A stretch of DNA of 11,758 nt from Mucilaginibacter sp. (GTDB taxonomy: Bacteria > Bacteroidota > Bacteroidia > Sphingobacteriales > Sphingobacteriaceae): positions 1-11,758 of the forward strand of contig JAQBNY010000110.1 in the NCBI GenBank assembly GCA_028288315.1, written 5' to 3'. Both the position numbers and the translations under genes were made by a program. Below the pieces are notes generated by a model that made no database searches, was not told the DNA's origin, and saw only the letters and a list, made by a program, of their open reading frames with translations. The first letter of the stretch is position 1. Every line of letters begins with the position of its first letter. Shown here piece by piece: positions 6,089-11,758 of the stretch.

Positions 6089-7621
6089 ATGAGGAACCCT
6101 AAATTACTTACAACATTCACCATTATTTTAATCGTACTCTTAAATTTATCTGCACAGGCTCAACAAAAAGCAATTGGTATTTTTGATGGACAGATAGATG
6201 TGGGGGCAAAAACCAAGCCCGGAGCAGGTACTTATCTGCCACAAAACCAGCAATATGTAATTTCAGGAGCAGGCTACAATATATGGTTTGATCGCGATGA
6301 GTTTCATTATGTGTACAAGCGCATAAAAGGGGATTTTATATTATATACCAAAGCCGAGTTTGTTGGATGGAATGGTGTTGAACAACACCGCAAGGTGGGA
6401 TGGATGGTGCGCAAATCGCTTGATGACAATTCAGCACATGTTAACGCTGTTGTACACGGCGACGGGCTAACTTCTCTGCAATACAGGAAGACAACAGGTG
6501 CCACTACTGAAGAGATAAAATCAAACATTACCCATGCAAACATTATCCAGCTGGAAAGAAAAGGTAATACTTATACTATGCGGGTGGCAAAATACGGAGA
6601 GCCATTTGTTACTGAAGAGGTAACAAACCTTGATTTGGGAGAAGAGGTGTATGTGGGGTTATTTGTAGGTTCACATAATGCAGATGTGGCTGAAACCGGA
6701 GTGTTCAGGGATGTGCGTATTACAATTCCGTATCCGGGTATTGCCGATCAAAGAACGCCAATGACATTGGGTAGTAATTTGGAAGTAATGGAGGTGGCAA
6801 CAGGCAACCGTGAAATTATATATACAGTACCTTTTTCTATACAGGCCCCTAACTGGACGCATGACAACAAAAGCCTTATTTATAATGACAATAAAGGATT
6901 GATCTATGCTTTTGATTTAAAAACACGTACACCTAAACTATTAAACACAGGGGATGTAAAAAACAATAATAACGACCATGTGCTATCTTTTGATGGGAAA
7001 ATGATTGGTTTAAGCAATTTTGTAAAGGAACTAGGTGGCTCAATTGTTTATACTGTACCTGTAACCGGAGGAATTCCGAAACAAGTTACTCCTAAAGGTC
7101 CTTCTTACCTGCACGGCTGGTCGCCGGATGGCAAAAGCCTGGTTTTTTGCGGCGAGCGGGATGGAGAGTATGATGTGTATAAGGTGCCTGTTAATGGTGG
7201 TAAAGAATTGCGTTTAACTACAACAAAGGGCCTTGATGATGGCCCCGAATATACACCTGATGGAAAGTATATTTATTTTAATTCAGTACGTTCAGGGTTA
7301 ATGCAGATATGGAGGATGAAACCAGATGGAAGTGATCAGGAGCAGGTAACAAATGATGACTTTAACAATTGGTTTGCTCATATATCGCCAGATGGAAAAT
7401 GGATGGTGTTTCTTTCATTCTTAAAAGAGGAAGTTGAGCCGGGAATACACCCTCCATACAAGCATGTTTATATAAGGTTAATGCCGATTACTGGCGGTAA
7501 ACCTAAAGTATTGGCATACGTTTATGGTGGCCAGGGCTCTATAAACACGCCCTCATGGTCGCCGGATGGAAAACATATTGCTTTTATTAGCAATACTAAT
7601 TCGCAGGAAGCCGTTAAATAA
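6089..7621 (+). CDS. secreted LamG-like plus PD40 beta-propeller protein (TolB-like C-terminus)
   Basis: A 510-residue protein with a Sec signal peptide (hydrophobic 8-20, likely cleavage after SAQA at 21-24). Residues of about 28-215 form a concanavalin/LamG or DUF1349-like region, ending in GVFRDVRITIP at 204-214. Residues 228-510 form a six-bladed beta-propeller of PD40 (WD40-like, TolB) repeats, with blade motifs near 253-266, 299-310, 342-355 (GWSPDGKSLVF), 386-399 (YTPDGKYIYF), 430-443 (ISPDGKWMVF) and 488-501 (SWSPDGKHIAF). Such proteins are periplasmic and common in Bacteroidota. They are often annotated as TolB-family proteins, but this one is not part of a tol-pal cluster and no Tol role should be assumed. 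The likely job is binding a carbohydrate or protein. It is monocistronic by context, with hairpins on both sides. Confidence 0.87.
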   Translation: MRNPKLLTTFTIILIVLLNLSAQAQQKAIGIFDGQIDVGAKTKPGAGTYLPQNQQYVISGAGYNIWFDRDEFHYVYKRIKGDFILYTKAEFVGWNGVEQHRKVGWMVRKSLDDNSAHVNAVVHGDGLTSLQYRKTTGATTEEIKSNITHANIIQLERKGNTYTMRVAKYGEPFVTEEVTNLDLGEEVYVGLFVGSHNADVAETGVFRDVRITIPYPGIADQRTPMTLGSNLEVMEVATGNREIIYTVPFSIQAPNWTHDNKSLIYNDNKGLIYAFDLKTRTPKLLNTGDVKNNNNDHVLSFDGKMIGLSNFVKELGGSIVYTVPVTGGIPKQVTPKGPSYLHGWSPDGKSLVFCGERDGEYDVYKVPVNGGKELRLTTTKGLDDGPEYTPDGKYIYFNSVRSGLMQIWRMKPDGSDQEQVTNDDFNNWFAHISPDGKWMVFLSFLKEEVEPGIHPPYKHVYIRLMPITGGKPKVLAYVYGGQGSINTPSWSPDGKHIAFISNTNSQEAVK

Positions 7622-7663
7622 TAGGAGGTTATTAAATTCGTTTATCAGTGGGTGTACTATCGG

Positions 7664-7693
7664 CTAATAAATGAGCGCTAACTTATTTATTAG
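7664..7693 (+). terminator. 12-bp stem hairpin downstream of the PD40 gene
   Basis: CTAATAAATGAG-cgctaa-CTTATTTATTAG pairs over 12 bases with one G-U pair. It lies 42 bp after the stop codon. The stem is AT-rich and no U run follows directly (TTAAATATACTTTTC), so it is a weak terminator candidate. The same symmetry could serve as a protein operator. Confidence 0.4.
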
Positions 7694-7733
7694 TTAAATA
7701 TACTTTTCAATTAAAGAAGTATGTGCTTAGTTT

Positions 7734-7741
7734 TACATTTG
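7734..7741 (+). promoter_or_regulatory. candidate -7 element for the molybdenum hydroxylase operon
   Basis: TACATTTG is a full match to TAnnTTTG. Transcription from here would start near 7748 and give a leader of about 145 nt containing the 18-bp hairpin at 7791-7835. No good TTTG -33 element is seen at the usual spacing. Confidence 0.35.
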
Positions 7742-7790
7742 AGCAAACGGACTTATTAGTAAATAACCAATCGCTCATATATTTAAAATG

Positions 7791-7835
7791 GGAAGCACTA
7801 TAAATTAAATAAAATAGTTAATTTATAGTGCTTCC
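7791..7835 (+). repeat. perfect 18-bp inverted repeat / hairpin upstream of the paoABC-like operon
   Basis: GGAAGCACTATAAATTAA (7791-7808) and its exact complement (7818-7835) flank a 9-base loop. The structure ends 57 bp before the ATG of the 2Fe-2S subunit. It has no U tract after it, so it is not a classic terminator for the operon's own strand. It may be an RNA leader element, an mRNA 3' end for the upstream gene, a protein operator or a small dispersed palindromic repeat. The inverted repeat is certain; the role is open. Confidence 0.8.
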
Positions 7836-7892
7836 GTAATGACTTTTATTGTCACAACAACTTATTTTACATTACCTGTTTAATTAAAAATT

Positions 7893-8531
7893 ATGTCTGG
7901 TAAAAAACCTAATAATCCATCAGATAGCGAAGAGTTTCTTAATGGAACCCGCCGAGATTTTCTTAAAAAATCATCTTTTTTAACGGCCGTGGCCTTAACG
8001 CCTGGTAGGGTTGTTAAAGCCGCTGAAGAGCAATGGGATGAGAAGATAGCAGGCGTTTTTGAAAAAGTATCTCTACATATTGAGGTAAATGGTGTAAAAC
8101 ATACTGTATCTGTTGAGCCTCGTGTTACTCTTTTAGACCTGTTACGCGAACAGCTACACCTAACAGGCACCAAAAAAGGCTGCGACCGCGGACAATGCGG
8201 TGCCTGTACAGTGCATGTGAATGGGGTGCGTGTAAACTCCTGCCTTAGCCTTGCCGTAACTAACGAGGGTAAAAAGATAACAACCATTGAAGGGCTTGCA
8301 AATGGAGATGAACTGCACCCAATGCAGGAAGCTTTTATTGAGCATGACGGCTTTCAGTGCGGGTATTGCACATCAGGGCAAATCATGTCTGCAGTAGCTT
8401 GTATCCATGAAGGCCATGCAGGGTCAGAAACCGAAATACGCGAACACATGAGCGGTAATATTTGCCGCTGCGGTGCTTATCCTAATATTGTAAATGCTAT
8501 AAAAGCGGTTAAAAACGGAGGACAGTCATGA
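7893..8531 (+). CDS. paoA: aldehyde oxidoreductase 2Fe-2S subunit with Tat signal (PaoA/YagT-like)
   Basis: A 212-residue small subunit of a xanthine-oxidase-family enzyme that carries electrons from the molybdenum site towards FAD. A twin-arginine motif TRRDFLKK (19-26, Arg20-Arg21) followed by a short hydrophobic stretch marks Tat export, as in E. coli PaoA, which also has a long run before the arginines. The plant-ferredoxin cluster is CDRGQCGAC plus a fourth cysteine (Cys97, 102, 105, 117). The second, helical 2Fe-2S domain has CGYC (156, 159) and CRC (191, 193). It is slightly shorter than E. coli PaoA, chiefly between the CGYC helix and the CRC motif. Its last codon overlaps the next start as ATGA (8528-8531), showing translational coupling. 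It sits first in the operon, after a leader with a strong hairpin. Confidence 0.95.
   Translation: MSGKKPNNPSDSEEFLNGTRRDFLKKSSFLTAVALTPGRVVKAAEEQWDEKIAGVFEKVSLHIEVNGVKHTVSVEPRVTLLDLLREQLHLTGTKKGCDRGQCGACTVHVNGVRVNSCLSLAVTNEGKKITTIEGLANGDELHPMQEAFIEHDGFQCGYCTSGQIMSAVACIHEGHAGSETEIREHMSGNICRCGAYPNIVNAIKAVKNGGQS
8517..8522 (+). promoter_or_regulatory. Shine-Dalgarno sequence for the FAD subunit
   Basis: GGAGGA lies 5 bp before the ATG at 8528. It is one of very few real Shine-Dalgarno sites in the window and supports that start, inside the end of the preceding gene. Confidence 0.7.
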
Positions 8532-9514
8532 ACCAGTTTCAATATGTAAGACCGGCAGAGGTACCTGCTGCGGCAAAAGCGTTTACAAAAGGATCAAATA
8601 CTCATTTTCTTGCCGGTGGTACCAACCTTATAGATTTGATGAAGATGGGTGTTGTAGTGCCCGAACGGTTAGTAGATATTAATCATCTTCCTCTAAAAAA
8701 GATTGAGAAAACGCCGGGTGGCATAAGCATAGGCGCTTTAGCAACCAATACGGAGGTATCAATTCATCCTTTAATTAAAGAGGGTTTCCCTTTATTGTCA
8801 TTAGCTATAAACGCCGGGGCATCACCCCAGTTAAGAAACATGGCTACCGTAGGTGGTAACCTAATGCAACGTACCAGGTGCCCATACTTTTTTGATACCA
8901 CTATGCCTTGCAATAAACGTGTACCAGGCTCAGGGTGTGGTGCATTAGCGGGTTTTAACCGCATGCATGCCATTTTTGGCGCAAGTGACAAATGTATAGC
9001 AGTAAACCCAAGCGATATGAATGTTGCTTTAACCGCTCTTGATGCTACTGTGCATGTAACCGGTTTAAAAGGTAAAAGAGCTATAAAGTTTGCAGATTTC
9101 CATCGCTTGCCGGGTGAGCACCCCGAATTAGATAATACCTTGCAAAAAGGTGAGCTGATAACGTCTGTGGATATACCTGCTTCCCCTTACAATAAAAATG
9201 TTCATTACTTAAAAGTGCGAGACAGGACATCTTATGCATTTGCATTAGTATCGGCAGGAGTAGCTTTAAATATAGAGAATAATACAATACAGGGTGCCAG
9301 GCTGGCTATGGGAGGAGTGGCACATAAGCCATGGCGATTAACCGAAACCGAGGCCTTCCTGAAAGGGAAACCTGTTAGTTTAGATGTATTTAAACAAGCA
9401 TCGCAAATAGCCATGCAAGGGGCCAGGGCCTATGAGTATAATAAGTTTAAATTAAAATTGGCACCTAATACAATCCTTCAGGCCTTAACAACGGCAGCAG
9501 GATTAAAAGCATAA
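8528..9514 (+). CDS. paoB: aldehyde oxidoreductase FAD subunit with 4Fe-4S insert (PaoB/YagS-like)
   Basis: A 328-residue subunit that binds FAD and passes electrons to the final acceptor. FAD-binding blocks are FLAGGTNLIDLMK (27-39) and TVGGNLMQ (107-114) of the PCMH-type domain; the CO-dehydrogenase flavoprotein C-terminal domain covers about 225-325. Between them is an insert with CPYF (Cys118), CNKR (Cys128), PGSGC (Cys137) and Cys156. These four cysteines match the 4Fe-4S cluster known in the PaoB and 4-hydroxybenzoyl-CoA reductase type subunits and absent from ordinary xanthine dehydrogenases. Length is close to E. coli PaoB. It has no export signal of its own and is expected to leave the cytoplasm with the Tat-bearing partner. 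The start overlaps the previous gene by 4 bp, and the next gene starts 31 bp after its stop. Confidence 0.95.
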   Translation: MNQFQYVRPAEVPAAAKAFTKGSNTHFLAGGTNLIDLMKMGVVVPERLVDINHLPLKKIEKTPGGISIGALATNTEVSIHPLIKEGFPLLSLAINAGASPQLRNMATVGGNLMQRTRCPYFFDTTMPCNKRVPGSGCGALAGFNRMHAIFGASDKCIAVNPSDMNVALTALDATVHVTGLKGKRAIKFADFHRLPGEHPELDNTLQKGELITSVDIPASPYNKNVHYLKVRDRTSYAFALVSAGVALNIENNTIQGARLAMGGVAHKPWRLTETEAFLKGKPVSLDVFKQASQIAMQGARAYEYNKFKLKLAPNTILQALTTAAGLKA

Positions 9515-9545
9515 CCATCTTTCATCAGCATACACAGGCATTGTC

Positions 9546-11672
9546 ATGAAAAAAGAGACTATAGGAGATTCGTTAAGACGGGTAGACGGTAGATTAAAAG
9601 TAACCGGCGGCGCTAAATACTCGGGTGAGTATGAGGTGCCGGGCTTAACTTACGGCGTGCTGGTTCCGGCCATTATTACCAGTGGAACCGTAACCACTAT
9701 TGATACCAAGGCCGCTTTACGTGCGCCAGGCGTGCTGGCAGTTATTACGCCATTTAACGCTATTAAAGTACCAGGTTACCAACCGGAGGCACCTACACGT
9801 ATTAAAGGATTAAAATTATTTAATGATACACAAGTGTATTTCAACGGCCAGCCAATTGCGCTTGTGGTTGCCGATACATTTGAAAGGGCAACACATGCAG
9901 CAGGCTTAGTTAAAGCCACATACCAATTGCAATCGCATGAAACTAACTTTCATAAAAACATAGAAAAAGGCGTTAGCCCGCAAAACAATAAAGACTATGT
10001 ACGCGGCGACGTAAATGCTTATAAGGATGCTCCTATTAAGATAGAGCAGGAATATATGCTGCCATCAGAGATGCATAACCCAATGGAATTGCATGTTACT
10101 ACTGCATTCTGGACAGGCGATGACAAGGTTACCCTATACACTAAATCACAAGGGGTAATCAGTTCACAAAGGGCTGTAGCAAATGCTTTTCAGCTCGATG
10201 CAAAGAATGTACAGATCAATTCGCGTTTTGTTGGCGGTGCATTTGGTTCATCCCTGCGTACCTGGCCACATGAGATTGCCGCTATACAAGCAGCTAAAAT
10301 GGTTAAGAGACCTGTAAAGCTAACACTCACCCGTGAACAGATGTTCACATTAGTGGGTTATCGACCCTTAACTATCCAAAAAATAGGCATAGGCGCAACA
10401 GCAGATGGTAAACTTGTAGGTATTAGTCACGAGTCGCATTCGCAAACTGCTGTTTATGAAGAATTTACAGAGCGATCTGTTAATGTTTCGAGGTTTTTGT
10501 ATGATATCCCAAATGTAAATACGCTTTATAAAGTTGTTCCGCTAAATGTTGGTGTACCTGCACCCATGCGTGGCCCGGGTGAGGCAACAGGCTCATTCGC
10601 ATTAGAGTCGGCGCTTGATGAGCTATCTTATGCGGTGAACATGGATCCTATTGAGCTTAGACTTAAAAATTATGCAGAAACTGACCTGGAGAAAAATCTT
10701 CCCTGGTCAAGCAAATATCTTAAAGAGTGTTATCAGAAAGGTGCTGAGCGCATTGGCTGGTCCAATCGTGCTGCAAAACCCGGTACCAATCGTGATGGCG
10801 AAGGGTTAGTTGGATACGGAATAGGTTGCGGAGCATTTGGTGCTTACCGTTCACGTGCATTGGCCAAAATTAAACTGATGCCTGATGGCAGCGTAAACAT
10901 CAAAAGCGCAACAAGCGATATAGGACCCGGCACGGCAACATCAATGGTGCTGATAGCGGCAGATATTTTAAATATCCCTGCCAAAAAAATCACCTTTGAG
11001 TTAGGAGATTCATCTTTCCCGGTGGCACCTACACAGGGTGGCTCGGCAACCATTTCTTCGGTTGGTTCAGCTGTACATGATGCATGTATAGCATTAAAGC
11101 AAAAGCTGAACGCTTTGGCAGGCAAGCTTGAAGACAGTAATGATGATATTGACTATGCTAAGGTTTTAAGTCAGAATAATTTACCTTTTCTTGAAATTAC
11201 TCAGGAATCAAATGCTAACGAAGAAGGCAAAAAATATTCAATGTACTCTTTTTCGGCACATTTTGCCCAGGTATACGTTCATCCTTTAACGGGAGTAGTG
11301 AAAATTAAGAAGGTGGTAGCCGTGGTAGATGCCGGTAAAATAGTGAATCATAAAACAGCCAGCAGCCAAATGATAGGCGGTGCTGTAGGGGGCATTGGTA
11401 TGGCTATGACCGAAGAAGCTGTTTTTGATGACCGGTTTGGCCGATATATTAATGGTAACTTTGCAGATTATCACGTGCCTGTAAATGCAGATATACCTCA
11501 AATAGAAGCTATATTTATTGACCGCCCCGATCCTATAATTAATCCTATAGGTACAAAAGGTATTGGCGAAATATCACTTATTGGTGTAGCTCCGGCAATT
11601 GCCAATGCAGTTTATAATGCAACAGGGAAAAGGATCAGAGAGTTGCCGATAACACCAGATAAATTGATTTGA
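9546..11672 (+). CDS. paoC: aldehyde oxidoreductase molybdopterin subunit (PaoC/YagR-like)
   Basis: A 708-residue catalytic subunit of the xanthine oxidase family, close in length to E. coli PaoC. It should bind molybdopterin cytosine dinucleotide and oxidise aldehydes to acids. The opening GDSLRRVDGRLKVTGGAKYSG (7-27) is the family's standard N-terminal block. Cofactor-binding blocks are RFVGGAFGSS (227-236), PAPMRGPGEATGSFALE (339-354; the related enzymes have R-x-P-G/G-x-G-x-x), SDIGPGTATSM (457-467) and QGGSATISS (497-505). The catalytic base is Glu675 in GTKGIGEISL, equivalent to Glu692 of PaoC. There is no signal peptide, as expected for export in complex. The E. coli maturation factor PaoD, which inserts the sulfurated cofactor, is not encoded in the rest of the window. 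The true substrate is not readable from sequence. Confidence 0.95.
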   Translation: MKKETIGDSLRRVDGRLKVTGGAKYSGEYEVPGLTYGVLVPAIITSGTVTTIDTKAALRAPGVLAVITPFNAIKVPGYQPEAPTRIKGLKLFNDTQVYFNGQPIALVVADTFERATHAAGLVKATYQLQSHETNFHKNIEKGVSPQNNKDYVRGDVNAYKDAPIKIEQEYMLPSEMHNPMELHVTTAFWTGDDKVTLYTKSQGVISSQRAVANAFQLDAKNVQINSRFVGGAFGSSLRTWPHEIAAIQAAKMVKRPVKLTLTREQMFTLVGYRPLTIQKIGIGATADGKLVGISHESHSQTAVYEEFTERSVNVSRFLYDIPNVNTLYKVVPLNVGVPAPMRGPGEATGSFALESALDELSYAVNMDPIELRLKNYAETDLEKNLPWSSKYLKECYQKGAERIGWSNRAAKPGTNRDGEGLVGYGIGCGAFGAYRSRALAKIKLMPDGSVNIKSATSDIGPGTATSMVLIAADILNIPAKKITFELGDSSFPVAPTQGGSATISSVGSAVHDACIALKQKLNALAGKLEDSNDDIDYAKVLSQNNLPFLEITQESNANEEGKKYSMYSFSAHFAQVYVHPLTGVVKIKKVVAVVDAGKIVNHKTASSQMIGGAVGGIGMAMTEEAVFDDRFGRYINGNFADYHVPVNADIPQIEAIFIDRPDPIINPIGTKGIGEISLIGVAPAIANAVYNATGKRIRELPITPDKLI

Positions 11673-11684
11673 GAATGATTCTCT
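11670..11684. promoter_or_regulatory. Fur-box-like 7-1-7 dyad before the last gene
   Basis: TGAGAAT-g-ATTCTCT matches the 7-1-7 Fur consensus TGATAAT-n-ATTATCA at 11 of 14 arm positions, with a perfect inner dyad GAGAAT/ATTCTC. It overlaps the stop codon of the molybdenum subunit (TGA 11670-11672) and lies 39 bp before the ATG at 11724. A site for an iron-responsive regulator controlling the next gene is plausible; a short hairpin of no function is the alternative. Confidence 0.4.
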
Positions 11685-11723
11685 GTATTTGTTGCAATAT
11701 TTTAGACGTTTAATTAAATAATC

Positions 11724-11758
11724 ATGAATAAAAGAGTAAGCTTCATTTTTCTTCTATC
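11724..11758 (+). CDS. start of a gene with a signal-peptide-like N-terminus, truncated
   Basis: ATG at 11724 follows an AT-rich, A-rich leader and opens a frame reading M-N-K-R-V-S-F-I-F-L-L to the window edge. Two basic residues followed by a hydrophobic run are typical of a Sec signal peptide or lipoprotein leader. It is not a PaoD/XdhC-type start. Only 11 codons are visible, so the family is unknown. The Fur-box-like dyad 39 bp upstream hints at an envelope protein linked to iron. Confidence 0.5.
   Translation, partial: MNKRVSFIFLL

Noticed and set aside
7791..7835. Molybdenum-cofactor (Moco) riboswitch.
   Set aside because: A single simple hairpin lacks the multi-stem architecture of that motif, and it is not known from Bacteroidota.
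7785..7841. Mobile palindromic element with target duplication around the 18-bp inverted repeat.
   Set aside because: The flanking AATG copies are not at equal distance from the arms, so there is no clean target site duplication; the repeat itself is kept as a feature.

Overview
The window looks like chromosomal DNA from a Bacteroidota bacterium, most likely of the Sphingobacteriaceae (Mucilaginibacter/Pedobacter type). This rests on the AT-rich intergenic DNA, the near absence of Shine-Dalgarno sequences (A-rich leaders instead, with one clear exception at 8517-8522), several copies of the Bacteroidota -7 promoter element TAnnTTTG, and the gene families present (DUF1080, two-domain NIPSNAP, PD40 repeat protein). 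The assignment is inferred from these traits and not from a database search. No rRNA, tRNA, CRISPR array, insertion sequence or phage gene was seen.

Layout. Positions 1-1336 carry three minus-strand genes. In transcription order they are an NADPH-dependent FMN reductase (1336-815), a TetR-family regulator (786-196) and the first 33 codons of a small YjdJ-type GNAT acetyltransferase (101-1, running off the window). A 337-bp non-coding stretch (1337-1673) holds a 22/24 palindrome and separates them from a plus-strand secreted DUF1080 (3-keto-disaccharide hydrolase family) gene. That gene converges on a minus-strand pair, a secreted NIPSNAP protein and ribose-5-phosphate isomerase A, with a shared bidirectional hairpin terminator at 2508-2533. 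An HxlR-type regulator (minus) and an aldo/keto reductase (plus) then form a divergent pair around a 158-bp intergenic region with three separate dyads. After a strong intrinsic terminator (5863-5896) and a hairpin-rich leader comes a secreted protein with an N-terminal LamG-like region and a C-terminal PD40 beta-propeller.

The last third (7893-11672) is a three-gene molybdenum hydroxylase operon like E. coli paoABC (yagTSR). It has a Tat-signal 2Fe-2S subunit, an FAD subunit with the extra 4Fe-4S cysteine set, and a molybdopterin-cytosine-dinucleotide catalytic subunit with the catalytic glutamate. The first two genes overlap by ATGA and the third follows after 31 bp. The complex is expected to fold in the cytoplasm and be exported as a unit by the Tat signal of the small subunit, acting as a periplasmic aldehyde oxidoreductase. 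Its upstream region contains a perfect 18-bp stem hairpin. A Fur-box-like dyad overlaps the operon's stop codon and precedes the start of a further gene with a signal-peptide-like N-terminus (11724 onward, truncated).

Taken together, three neighbouring loci (FMN reductase/TetR, HxlR/aldo-keto reductase, PaoABC-like) are consistent with handling quinones and aldehydes in the cytoplasm and periplasm. That link is an inference from neighbourhood and family. The window holds no clearly new multi-gene system; the most unusual items are regulatory DNA or RNA structures.
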